From: Phymatolithon calcareum
Taxonomy: Eukaryota > Rhodophyta > Florideophyceae > Hapalidiales
DNA: 64,000 nt
Reading direction: 5' to 3'
NCBI GenBank assembly: GCA_977006965.1
Contig: OZ345371.1
Location: 2,046,001 to 2,110,000 of the forward strand
Every line of letters begins with the position of its first letter. Position 1 is the first letter of the stretch. Under the pieces are notes generated by a model, which did not search any database, was not told the DNA's origin, and was given only the letters and a program-made list of their open reading frames with translations. Of the stretch, positions 30,896 through 41,332 are shown one piece after another. The position numbers and the translations under genes are program-made.

Positions 30896-31141
30896 ATGAA
30901 AAATCTAAACGAAATGAAGAAGGGGAGAGCCCAGACAAATGGCTGTGGAGGGAAGCCCTTAGGTCCTGTGGAAATGCCAGCTCACCTGGCGAAGCAGCTT
31001 AAGGATCCCTACGTCGTAACTATACACCCGCCAAGTGAGGCGAGCACAAAAGCGAGAGCTCAAGTGAACAAGCAGCTGGCCCAGAAGGTAAATTCGCCGA
31101 AGCACAGCAACTCGCTCGAGAGCATAGCTCCAAATTCCTAG
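30896..31141 (+). CDS. hypothetical protein fragment (81 aa)
   Basis: First ATG at 30896 ('MKNLNEMKKGRAQTNGCGGK'). Lys-rich and Pro-containing, with 'KDPYVVTIHPPSEAS' in the middle. Not recognised. The mirror copy (37234-37479) stays open with several amino-acid substitutions, so the frame has been kept or divergence is recent. Confidence 0.3.
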   Translation: MKNLNEMKKGRAQTNGCGGKPLGPVEMPAHLAKQLKDPYVVTIHPPSEASTKARAQVNKQLAQKVNSPKHSNSLESIAPNS

Positions 31142-31232
31142 GGGCAGCGAGCAAAAAAGAAGGCCAGCTCGGCTGCTGGGCAGATGACCGGAATGAAGTG
31201 CTGGCGGGCACAGAGAGAGATACATTTTAATT

Positions 31233-31740
31233 ACTTTTTACTGTTTAGTTGTTTATTTGAAAGCCCTCATTAACACTCCTAACACAGTACGGGAGCAGCT
31301 TTTCGTCACTTGTTCATTCTAGTACATCGCCTTGTCCCTAATATAGGGACTCGTCGTTCTCCATATTGTCAATTGTGGTGACGCTGTAGAGTAGTATGGA
31401 GTCTAATACCTTTGCCGTTCTTAACATTTCTCCGGAGTCCAGTTAATTATTTGTGCTTGGAGTCCAGATCCGCAATGTGCTACAGTCTATTTCAATCAAC
31501 TCCCGAGTGCAATATTAATTGCAGCATCTGTCAGTCCATCCGGCAATACAAACTGTAATACTGAAACTAAAATACGGAACTCTAGACCAAACCGTTCCCT
31601 AAGTTAAAAATAGAAATCAGAGATTCTTAAGCGCTTTGGACCAGATTTTCGCGCTGAATCAATTTCTAGTATTACTTTTGGGATGCGGACACAGGAAATA
31701 TAAGCTTCGACAGGTGGGATTAGTACTGAGGTGACGGACC
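31233..31740 (-). repeat. possible LINE 3' UTR
   Basis: 'gtttatttgaaagccctcat' followed by 'taacactcc' resembles the 3' end of the LINE inserted at 21198 ('tttattaaacgccctcagta'). The stretch upstream on the minus strand has no coding motif. Weak call. Confidence 0.3.
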
Positions 31741-31755
31741 GCTCGGGAATCCCCA

Positions 31756-32163
31756 ATGTCCATCGTTATTTTTAAGCAAGTATCAAAGAAAAACCAGAAT
31801 CAAGAAAGAACCAAGAATCAAAGAAAAGCCAGGATCAAAGAAAGAATCAGGCTCGGTCTAAACCGCACATGCCCGTGCCCGTGCCTGCCCGATGTAATTA
31901 CAGTAGAACTGGGCAATTCCGACCTAGTCTGTGGAATCCGAGTGGTGCAAACCCTAAGTGTAGATGGACAAAAAAACGATCGGCTTATGATAAACGACTT
32001 AGCGCGAAAACATGAACGCCGTAATCAAATACGGGTGCAACAATGGAGGTCGAATGGCGAAAAATGCTTAGGAAGTCTTCATTTCTGTCGCGGGGAAAAC
32101 AATTGGATCGGGTACTTGCCGGCCTCGACTGTCGCCGCAAAGAATCTCATCGTGACCGCTTAA
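31756..32163 (+). CDS. hypothetical protein (135 aa), conserved in both arms
   Basis: ATG at 31756. The N-terminus is built on a degenerate 'caagaatcaaagaaa' repeat that yields a basic low-complexity region ('NQERTKNQRKARIKER'). The rest ('VITVELGNSDLVCGIRVVQT' onward) is not recognised. The mirror ORF (36217-36618) is two residues shorter because of a 6-bp indel in a Cys-Pro repeat. A related repeat piece lies at about 42860-42930. Confidence 0.35.
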   Translation: MSIVIFKQVSKKNQNQERTKNQRKARIKERIRLGLNRTCPCPCLPDVITVELGNSDLVCGIRVVQTLSVDGQKNDRLMINDLARKHERRNQIRVQQWRSNGEKCLGSLHFCRGENNWIGYLPASTVAAKNLIVTA

Positions 32164-32798
32164 GAGTTGTGCATAGTCGTGCGGCGAGACTTTGTTAATT
32201 CTAGTTTTACTTTTCGAGTTATGGCCTGTTTTGTAGACGTCTATCGGAGCCTGTGCAACCCAACCGAAGGGACCTGGGTGTAGTTCATGGTTGAGCTTAC
32301 AGTGTACTGCAAGGTGCACTACGATTCGAAACGATGTGATTTGCACATCAATTCATGGCCGGTCGACCGCCGCGGCCGCCGACCAAATCGCACACCCACC
32401 TCTCGAATCCACATTTGCCCGCGCCACACCCACGCGATCTATCCACGCCAGTGCGATCCTCCTCGCCCTCAGTTGTCCGCGCCCCCAGCATGCTGTTCAT
32501 TCGTTCGCGTCATTCGGCATATCCCGCATTCAAAAGCGCTCTCGTCAACCGTTCCAAAATCGCTGGTATGTACTGCACCGTCCTTTTTCTGCCGTAGTGG
32601 GGCAATTTTGATGACATCCAAGAATTCGGACTATTTTTTTGGACGTCTGTATCCCGCCGCCGCGAAGTTTCGATTACTCCAGGTTTCATTCCAATGTAGA
32701 GCACGCCTGCGCCTAGCACGAGCTCATTCCGAGATGTCGGTGACGTCTTTTGACCTGGGTCGAGCCCTGCGCCAGTTGCATCTTCAAGCAGTCGCGTC

Positions 32799-33314
32799 TG
32801 CTTCATGGCGTACGCCATTGTGGAGCTGGAAGATGGTTCCATCAAGGAGATGAGCGAAGTGGAGATTGGAGATCAAGTGAAAGTTTCGGACTGCGTCTTC
32901 GCAGAAGTGTTCATGTTCATCCACATGCTGAATTATGACTTTGTGACATTCAAGACACGCTGTGGTGCTACTCTTGTTCTTACACATGCGCAATATCTGT
33001 ACGTAAACGGTGCTCTGGCCCTTGCAAGTTCCGTTCGCATCGGGTATTTCGCGCAGTCCGCGGCCGGCGAGAGCCTTTTAGTTTCATCTGTCGGCATTTC
33101 TTCCATTCCAAGTTTGTATAACCCTCAGACTGTTCATGGTGACATCGTGGTAAATGGCACACGATCGTCAGCGTACACCACAGCTGTGCATCCGGACGCT
33201 AACCATGCAATGCTCTGCTCTGCGTGGCAGATAAACTATGGCGTTGGATTAAGATCATCGTTCAGATACATATCGGCTGATGGCCTTGTTGCCTACTCGT
33301 GGGTGAAGCAATGA
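32799..33314 (+). pseudogene. Hint (hedgehog C-terminal) domain fragment, left copy
   Basis: The frame reads 'RVCFMAYAIVELEDGSIKEM' with the nucleophilic Cys at 32799 just before the ATG at 32805. It continues 'EIGDQVKV', 'EVFMFIHM', 'CGATLVLTHAQYLYVNGALA', then 'LYNPQTVHGDIVVNG' and a stop at 33314. This is the Hint fold of hedgehog-type autoprocessing proteins. The usual T-x-x-H of the second block is 'THAQ', so His is shifted or replaced by Gln. Upstream the same frame has TGA at about 32741 and TAG further up, so the secreted N-terminal partner is missing or in another frame. Both arms hold the same sequence. The cleavage activity is doubtful. Confidence 0.75.
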
Positions 33315-33590
33315 ATATCTAAAATGGCATATCGGCGAGGAAAAAAGGGAAAATGTCCCTGGCAAGAGCCGTTGCGCACGCTTCATGAAGCTACTGCATA
33401 TGATGCGTTTTACATGCATGCGATCGAAGATTCTGCTTTTGGACAGGTTGTTATCTATTTACTCTAAAATGGCAAGTCCCAAATTAGGGACCATGCGCAG
33501 AACTTTGAGTATTATAGAAAGCGATACGTTCTAAAAACTCGGAAGGCTTCCAAGAACGACCGTATCACCTCATTTCGTTGGATTTCCGCA
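33315..33590. other. no gene seen (palindrome arm)
   Basis: Spacer between the Hint fragment and the central ORF; nothing recognisable. Confidence 0.4.
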
Positions 33591-34004
33591 ATGTCGAATG
33601 TGGAAAAAGCGAAGGAAACTCCGTGCTGTATTTGCAATGAAACTAAAACGAGCTCCAGACCAGTAAATGAGAGACACCGAGAGATTCTGCTCACTGTTCC
33701 CAATGGAACGATAGTTGTAATGTCTCCATCAAGGGAACCTTTGTCTCTTCCCTCCCGGAATATTATGCAAAACAAGAAGATTTTCCTATGCATTTGCAAA
33801 CCATGTCGGACTAAGTCCCTGTCATTAGGCGAAAGCAGGACTCCAACACAGGTGAAGGAAAGCAGGAAGAGGACATTCAGGTCTGGAATGTTTGCTCGTG
33901 GAGCAAAGAGGAGGCTAAATTTCTCTCACCAATGTCGCGGATCAAATGAAAATGCTGTTCTGTTCAGGAAACTGCGACCATGTCGAGAACTCGCAGGATG
34001 CTAA
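33591..34004 (+). CDS. hypothetical Cys-containing protein (137 aa), left copy
   Basis: ATG at 33591. Contains 'CCICNETKTSS' and 'CICKPCRTKSL', two Cys pairs about 55 residues apart that could bind one zinc, then a basic tail. Not recognised. The right arm (34376-34789) encodes an identical protein. It overlaps the next ORF in another frame. Confidence 0.4.
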   Translation: MSNVEKAKETPCCICNETKTSSRPVNERHREILLTVPNGTIVVMSPSREPLSLPSRNIMQNKKIFLCICKPCRTKSLSLGESRTPTQVKESRKRTFRSGMFARGAKRRLNFSHQCRGSNENAVLFRKLRPCRELAGC

Positions 34005-34215
34005 TGATACTATTACCGCAAAATCCGTGCTTCTGGGCGCGTTGAATGACACGCATGTACATCTAGTTGAAACTGAAGGGTCGTTTTTGTGGATGAATGA
34101 CCAATACAAGAAGAAATTTGTCGACTGTGAATCAGCAACTGTTGCGCGTGTCTCGTTGCGAACATTTTCCAGAAGGATTGCGTCTATGCCATCCCTCACT
34201 TTTACTACATCCTAA
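33946..34215 (+). CDS. hypothetical ORF running into the palindrome centre
   Basis: ATG at 33946 opens 'MKMLFCSGNCDHVENSQDAN', continuing 'LLGALNDTHVHLVETEGSFL'. It reads across the 47-bp spacer and ends 2 bp into the right arm. The mirror frame (34132-34434, minus) shares the first ~70 residues and has a different end because it reads the spacer the other way. Protein not recognised. Confidence 0.3.
   Translation: MKMLFCSGNCDHVENSQDANDTITAKSVLLGALNDTHVHLVETEGSFLWMNDQYKKKFVDCESATVARVSLRTFSRRIASMPSLTFTTS
34167..34213. other. 47-bp palindrome spacer
   Basis: Begins 'ttccagaaggattgcg' and ends 'tactacatcct'. It is the only unpaired sequence between the arms. The first base pairs on either side ('gcgaacatt' / 'aatgttcg') are complementary, with one mismatch 9 bp out. 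Confidence 0.9.
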
Positions 34216-34375
34216 TGTTCGAAACGAGACACGCGCAACAGTTGCTGATTCACAGTCGACAAATTTCTTCTTGTATTGGTCATTCATCCACAAAAACGAC
34301 CCTTCAGTTTCAACTAGATGTACATGCGTGTCATTCAACGCGCCCAGAAGCACGGATTTTGCGGTAATAGTATCA

Positions 34376-34789
34376 TTAGCATCCTGCGAGTTCTCGACAT
34401 GGTCGCAGTTTCCTGAACAGAACAGCATTTTCATTTGATCCGCGACATTGGTGAGAGAAATTTAGCCTCCTCTTTGCTCCACGAGCAAACATTCCAGACC
34501 TGAATGTCCTCTTCCTGCTTTCCTTCACCTGTGTTGGAGTCCTGCTTTCGCCTAATGACAGGGACTTAGTCCGACATGGTTTGCAAATGCATAGGAAAAT
34601 CTTCTTGTTTTGCATAATATTCCGGGAGGGAAGAGACAAAGGTTCCCTTGATGGAGACATTACAACTATCGTTCCATTGGGAACAGTGAGCAGAATCTCT
34701 CGGTGTCTCTCATTTACTGGTCTGGAGCTCGTTTTAGTTTCATTGCAAATACAGCACGGAGTTTCCTTCGCTTTTTCCACATTCGACAT
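34376..34789 (-). CDS. hypothetical Cys-containing protein, right copy
   Basis: Same 137 residues as 33591-34004, mirrored. No differences are seen at protein level. Confidence 0.4.
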   Translation of the reverse strand: MSNVEKAKETPCCICNETKTSSRPVNERHREILLTVPNGTIVVMSPSREPLSLPSRNIMQNKKIFLCICKPCRTKSLSLGESRTPTQVKESRKRTFRSGMFARGAKRRLNFSHQCRGSNENAVLFRKLRPCRELAGC

Positions 34790-35065
34790 TGCGGAAATCC
34801 AACGAAATGAGGTGATACGGTCGTTCTTGGAAGCCTTCCGAGTTTTTAGAACGTATCGCTTTCTATAATACTCAAAGTTCTGCGCATGGTCCCTAATTTG
34901 GGACTTGCCATTTTAGAGTAAATAGATAACAACCTGTCCAAAAGCAGAATCTTCGATCGCATGCATGTAAAACGCATCATATGCAGTAGCTTCATGAAGC
35001 GTGCGCAACGGCTCTTGCCAGGGACATTTTCCCTTTTTTCCTCGCCGATATGCCATTTTAGATAT

Positions 35066-35581
35066 TCATTGCTTCACCCACGAGTAGGCAACAAGGCCAT
35101 CAGCCGATATGTATCTGAACGATGATCTTAATCCAACGCCATAGTTTATCTGCCACGCAGAGCAGAGCATTGCATGGTTAGCGTCCGGATGCACAGCTGT
35201 GGTGTACGCTGACGATCGTGTGCCATTTACCACGATGTCACCATGAACAGTCTGAGGGTTATACAAACTTGGAATGGAAGAAATGCCGACAGATGAAACT
35301 AAAAGGCTCTCGCCGGCCGCGGACTGCGCGAAATACCCGATGCGAACGGAACTTGCAAGGGCCAGAGCACCGTTTACGTACAGATATTGCGCATGTGTAA
35401 GAACAAGAGTAGCACCACAGCGTGTCTTGAATGTCACAAAGTCATAATTCAGCATGTGGATGAACATGAACACTTCTGCGAAGACGCAGTCCGAAACTTT
35501 CACTTGATCTCCAATCTCCACTTCGCTCATCTCCTTGATGGAACCATCTTCCAGCTCCACAATGGCGTACGCCATGAAGCA
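35066..35581 (-). pseudogene. Hint domain fragment, right copy
   Basis: Protein-identical mirror of 32799-33314, with the Cys codon at 35579-35581, the same 'LTHAQ' variant and the same loss of an N-terminal partner. Confidence 0.75.
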
Positions 35582-36216
35582 GACGCGACTGCTTGAAGAT
35601 ACAACTGGCGCAGGGCTCGACCCAGGTCAAAAGACGTCACCGACATCTCGGAATGAGCTCGTGCTAGGCGCAGGCGTGCTCTACATTGGAATGAAACCTG
35701 GAGTAATCGAAACTTCGCGGCGGCGGGATACAGACGTCCAAAAAAATAGTCAGAATTCTTGGATGTCATCAAAATTGCCCCACTACGGCAGAAAAAGGAC
35801 GGTGCAGTACATACCAGCGATTTTGGAACGGTTGACGAGAGCGCTTTTGAATGCGGGATATGCCGAATGACGCGAACGAATGAACAGCATGCTGGGGGCG
35901 CGGACAACTGAGGGCGAGGAGGATCGCACTGGCGTGGATAGATCGCGTGGGTGTGGCGCGGGCAAATGTGGATTCGAGAGGTGGGTGTGCGATTTGGTCG
36001 GCGGCCGCGGCGGTCGACCGGCCATGAATTGATGTGCAAATCACATCGTTTCGAATCGTAGTGCACCTTGTAGTACACTGTAAGCTCAACCATGAACTAC
36101 TCCCAGGCCTCTTCGGTTGGGTTGCACAGGCTCCGATAGACGTCTACAAAACAGGCCATAACTCGAAAAGTAGAACTAGAATTAACAAAGTCTCGCCGCA
36201 CGACTATGCACAACTC

Positions 36217-36618
36217 TTAAGCGGTCACGATGAGATTCTTTGCGGCGACAGTCGAGGCCGGCAAGTACCCGATCCAATTGTTTTCCCCGCGACAGAAATG
36301 AAGACTTCCTAAGCATTTTTCGCCATTCAACCTCCATTGTTGCACCCGTATTTGATTACGGCGTTCATGTTTTCGCGCTAAGTCGTTTATCATAAGCCGA
36401 TCGTTTTTTTGTCCATCTACACTTAGGGTTTGCACCACTCGGATTCCACAGACTAGGTCGGAATTGCCCAGTTCTACTGTAATTACATCGGGCAGGCACG
36501 GGCATGTGCGGTTTAGACCGAGCCTGATTCTTTCTTTGATCCTGGCTTTTCTTTGATTCTTGGTTCTTTCTTGATTCTGGTTTTTCTTTGATACTTGCTT
36601 AAAAATAACGATGGACAT
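36217..36618 (-). CDS. hypothetical protein (133 aa), right copy
   Basis: Mirror of 31756-32163 with a two-residue deletion in a Cys-Pro repeat and one Ser-to-Leu change. Open throughout. Confidence 0.35.
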   Translation of the reverse strand: MSIVIFKQVSKKNQNQERTKNQRKARIKERIRLGLNRTCPCLPDVITVELGNSDLVCGIRVVQTLSVDGQKNDRLMINDLARKHERRNQIRVQQWRLNGEKCLGSLHFCRGENNWIGYLPASTVAAKNLIVTA

Positions 36619-37233
36619 TGGGGATTCCCGAGCGATCCGTCACCTCAGTACTAATCCCACCTGTCGAAGCTTATATTTCCTGTGTCCGCATCCCAAAAGT
36701 AATACTAGAAATTGATTCAGCGCGAAAATCTGGTCCAAAGCGCTTAAGAATCTCTGATTTCTATTTTTAACTTAGGGAACGGTTTGGTCTAGAGTTCCGA
36801 ATTTTAGTTTCAGTATTACAGTTTGTATTGCCGGATGGACTGACAGATGCTGCAATTAATATTGCACTCGGGAGTTGATTGAAATAGTACTGTAGCACAT
36901 TGCGGATCTGGACTCCAAGCACAAATAATTAACTGGACTCCGGAGAAATGTTAAGAACGGCAAAGGTATTAGACTCCATACTACTCTACAGCGTCACCAC
37001 AATTGACAATATGGAGAACGACGAGTCCCTGTATTAGGGACTAGGCGATGTACTAGAATGAACAAGTGACGAAAAGCTGCTCCCGTACTGTCTTAGGATT
37101 GCTAATGAGGGCTTTCAAATAAACAACTAAACAGTAAAAAGTAATTGAAATGTATCTCTCTCTGTGACCGCTAGCACTTCGTTTCGGTCATCTGCCCAGC
37201 AGCCGAGCTGGCCTTCTTTTTTGCTTGTTGCCC

Positions 37234-37479
37234 CTAGGAATTTGTAGCTATGCTCTCGAGCGAGTTGCTGTGCTCCGGCGAATTTACCTTCTGGGCCAGC
37301 TGCTTGTTCACTTGAGCTCTCGCTTTTGTGCTCGCTTCACTTGGCGGGTGTATAGTTACGACGTAGGGATCCTTAAGCTGCTTCGACTGGTGAGCTGGCA
37401 TTTCCACAGGACCTAAGGGCTTCCCTCCACAGCCATTTGTCTGGGCTCTCCCCTTCTTCATTTCGTTTAGATTTTTCAT
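37234..37479 (-). CDS. hypothetical protein fragment, right copy
   Basis: Mirror of 30896-31141. Differences include 'AHQSKQ' for 'AHLAKQ', 'SPEHS' for 'SPKHS' and 'SIATNS' for 'SIAPNS'. Confidence 0.3.
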   Translation of the reverse strand: MKNLNEMKKGRAQTNGCGGKPLGPVEMPAHQSKQLKDPYVVTIHPPSEASTKARAQVNKQLAQKVNSPEHSNSLESIATNS

Positions 37480-37515
37480 CCTTCTCGAGAAATCGGCTGG
37501 AAGCGCATAATTCAA

Positions 37516-39332
37516 AAGTATAATTTTTATGAGATAGTATTATCTAAGATGCTAAGCAGCCCTAGGAACAATATGGTTGAAGCATATTGGAGTTCAGACT
37601 GCAATATGCAATCCAGCATGCTTTTAGCTCGCCGATGCAATAAACATTGCAATCATTGATCTCACCGCATTCAGTACTGCAACACATGGTTATTAGTGAC
37701 AAACCCATCGATATTAAACACAAAGAAAGAACAAGGTAGGAAATCGCCTAATTACTAATCGTTCCCAAGAAACTGCTCTTCATGCAGGTCTTGAGCGTTC
37801 ATACGGGCTTCACTCCTCTCTGAGCGAGCCCCTATGATAGCAAAACTAACTAGTCATCCCAAAAACGTACGTTCACTTTCAGAAATACAAGCGCGTCGAA
37901 CAATTGAGGCGTCACAGAACGGCTGTTTTCAGTTAGAGAGTTCGGGGCGATAGTCCCAAAACGCTCTCAACTTCGGCGACCGCCCGCAGTATGAATTCGC
38001 AATTCATGTATTCCTGCTGGGAATCACTTTCTCGTGTCGCTTCACCAAACGTTCGCCATGCTTACCTCCAGAGTAGACGCGTTCGTGTTGAATTCTTCCC
38101 CAAAAGTAGTCGCCTTCGGTTTTAGCAGACAGACGACAGCTAGCTTCTTATCGATAAGCCCTTTCTTGATCTTAATCAAAAGTGGGCGTCATCCCTGTAG
38201 GGTAGGTGTGCTCTCACAATACTGTACACAAACTTTTGTACTGTATATGGTTTCTGGACTGTACATCGCGATTTGTGATCCCTAAATTTCATCTCTGTAC
38301 AGTATACAGTGCAGCGATGACTGTTAGGGACCGCAGTGGAGCTGATATGCCCCGAGGACTCTGGAGTTTACAGGGCGCCTGGATATGGGGATTCAAACAT
38401 AGGATACCTCCGCAATCTTGCAATCAGTGTCGCAATCCCCGTAGTATTCGCAATCACGGATTGTCATTGCTAATTACAATTAATTGCAATAGCAACAATT
38501 GGGCCCTAGGCCTGCTTAGCATTGCTAAGTTATTCCGCCCGCCCTTCTGGCTGTGCGTTTTAGTGAGCTACACAAATGCTTGCCCATATCTTCAGAAATC
38601 TGTGGTGCATTTAATAAAACTTGAAAAAAAGTAAAAATTTTAAAGCACACTCTTCTGCTTGCCCTGGTCATCTCTCGAGATCCCTACGTTCTGCCTTGTC
38701 GCCGGCTAAGTTCGTCCTTTAAGTCCTATAGCAGGCTTTTGTGTGTAGCTTGGAGAGTTTGTCGAGATCCTTCGTCTAAAATCCATTTGAATCGACTTGG
38801 TTTTCTTGTACTTCCATGGTTCGTTGAATATATCCTGGGTTCTCCAGTACGCGTTGTGCAGAATATTTCGTTGTATTCAGACATGGCCTTTTCACGGAGC
38901 TTTGCGGACCGACATATGTTATGGCATCAATGGAAAATTGTAACCTGTGGCTATGTTTCATTATTTTATGATTTCAAAGATTATGACGTGTAGGCTTTCG
39001 TGGTCAGGGAGCTTCGGAATCCGAAGCTCCCTGACCACGGAAGCCTGCACGTGTAAAGTAGGAAGATCCAACAGTTCAGAAAGGAAAACTCAACACGCTT
39101 TTAGTTTTTCTTGTCGCTCATTGGGAGCCTATACTCCTCAACTTTCTTTGAGGGTTTTGGTTAAATCTGTCCAAGGATTGGTATGTATGGTTGTATGTAT
39201 GTAAACTGCTCTCTCCCCGCTGATGGAGCTCGCAAGGCAGTGTTTTATTTCTGAGTTATCTTCGACTTAGATTAAGGCGGAGCGTTATTTCTGCTATATA
39301 AATAGGAAAACCAGACGCCAGACATAGCAAGC
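37516..39332. other. no confident gene (palindrome arm)
   Basis: Mirror of about 29030-30850. Includes the hairpin at 38986-39052, the R4 repeat and its TATA box near 39296-39304. No recognised gene. Confidence 0.4.
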
Positions 39333-39700
39333 ATGTAGTCGTCGGCGTCGACCTCCGACGGCGACCTTGGCTTGGCCGTGGACCTTGAGATGAACGAACG
39401 AGAAAGGGAAAAGGGGATCTTGTACACGACTGTCTCCGTGCTGCCTTGCACGGCGAAGGTTGCGAACAAGAAGGGGTGGAAGAACTGCGAGTCCGCGTCG
39501 TCGAAGGGCAGTGCAGGCGAAGTTGAGCGTGCTAGAAGCCGAGAATTTGAACCGAAATCCAAAGAACTCCCTGCCTTCCTTTACTCAGAGGAAGGAACTA
39601 ACTACCTTATATACTACAACCTACGCAAAAGACAGCGATGCAGCGTATAGACGCACGTAAGACACGTGCCCGAATGGCCCAACATATCACCTACCACGAG
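39333..39700 (+). pseudogene. mirror of the 124-aa protein, dead at codon 2
   Basis: The TATA box and ATG (39333) are retained but the second codon is TAG where the left arm has CAG. Frameshifts near 39465-39480 break the rest. Confidence 0.6.
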
Positions 39701-41332
39701 CACCATGACTGTCGCGATCCAAGTTTTGCGGCGTACAGTCGCGAGAGAAAAAGTGACCGCCTTGGGACAACGACATAACAGCGGGCGCGACACTCTCTCG
39801 GTTGTCAAGCTGACATTTTCAGAAGTACAAAACAGCAAATATTACCTAGTAAATTCCTGAATTGCGAGATAATTTTTAAAGTCATTGGGCGAGGCGTTCT
39901 GGTTTTAGTACTCTCTGTCGTCTAGAACCGTGGTTCTTTTGATGGACCGTTCGGAGGTGTGCTCATGTGCTCTGCTTTTGTGGACTTACTGCCATTACAC
40001 GAATTCAAATACTGCCATAGAGACCATTCGTGCTACTGCAAAGTTTCGATGTCGACCTTTTAAAGTTTCGTGTTTCTATTCTTGGCTTCGTGAATTCATA
40101 CCATCGCCGTAAGCAAAATTTGCAGTCAAATACAATTTTCGATTTGACATTCGGTAAAAGAAAGTGGCTATATGATAGACATCCACGTCCCCTCGTCCAG
40201 CGTTTTTAAACGCTGGACGACACATCAGTTGAGTAAAAAATTCAACCTTGTTCCCTCGTCCAGGACGAGGGAACGAGGTTGAAACTTTTACTTTTCTTGA
40301 TCCATACGCGTGACACTCCGATCAACCCCCCTTGTTTGACGTGAATTGCGTGCTAGAGAGGATCTACAGTAGTGAGGAAGATGTTCGTATCCAAGAACGC
40401 GTGGGATATTTGATGATTTTATTTTTACAGGTGTATGAGGCACGGTTTGGTCCTTGAAGAAGATCCGGGGAGAAACAAGGTGGTAGAAATGTTGTTGGGA
40501 TTGTGCTATCAGATTCCCTTGTTTGTTCCAGACGCTATGCCACTTGTTCTTGGCCGATCGACCAGAAGCAAGAGAGAAAAGTCAACTCGGCGACAATGGA
40601 GTTAAAAATTGTTTCGCAAGGTTAAGATTCTATTGGGACTATCGGAGTTTTGAGGATTTGAAGAATAGTATTTTGAGCACTCTTTCACACGGCTACTGTA
40701 ATCTTGGTGTTCAGCCCAAAGCTGGTAGGAACTATTGGGATGCGACGTGGAGGCCTTGCACGGTGCAGAAAAATTGACGTCATTCGCAGGAACATCTCTC
40801 TGCAAAACGGCCTTCTGCTATCCAGAAATCTTGGCGAGCATGCCATAGGTGGCATTCTTGTGCCGTTCGGTGACCGCTCGCCAATTAATTTATTGCTTGC
40901 AGATGAGCTTTATTTTTGATAACCTTCTTTGTTGCCTTGCCGCGTAGGTTCTCGCCGCCTGACGAAAAAAAGTACAAGTTCTTCCGTCCATTTTGTTGCT
41001 TCCACAGCTGTGGATACAATGATCGATTGGCCATTCACCTTTCCGCGAGTTGCAAATTAACATTGCTAGCACTGTAAATTTTCAACCTCGCGGAAAGGTG
41101 AATGGCCATTCGATCATTGTCCCATTACCGTTTCATACGCACATTGTATCAATGATCTTGTACAGCGAGACATTTAGAGCTGAACCATTTCTATGTTCTG
41201 CGCGACAACCAGGAGAGTCATTGAGAGTTGTTCAATAGCTATACATTCCGTCGATGGACGTCCTCGATAGCTATCCCACCTTCGCGGTGCTCTCCATCCA
41301 AATACCCAACTGGCAAATCCCCTACTGGCAGC

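Larger units (their letters stand above)
26216..34166. repeat. left arm of giant inverted repeat (7951 bp)
   Basis: Every ORF and landmark here recurs in reverse order on the opposite strand at 34214-42146. Paired coordinates sum to 68380 near the centre and drift to about 68362 at the outer edge because of small indels. The outer boundary falls inside DCR4, at the codons for 'HEED', where the two arms abruptly differ. Sequence identity is nearly complete near the centre and lower outward. Confidence 0.95.

Noticed and set aside
32287-32853. 188-codon ORF upstream of the Hint fragment
   Set aside because: It overlaps the Hint frame in a different phase, starts in low-complexity sequence and has no recognisable domain. 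Its conservation is explained by the palindrome.
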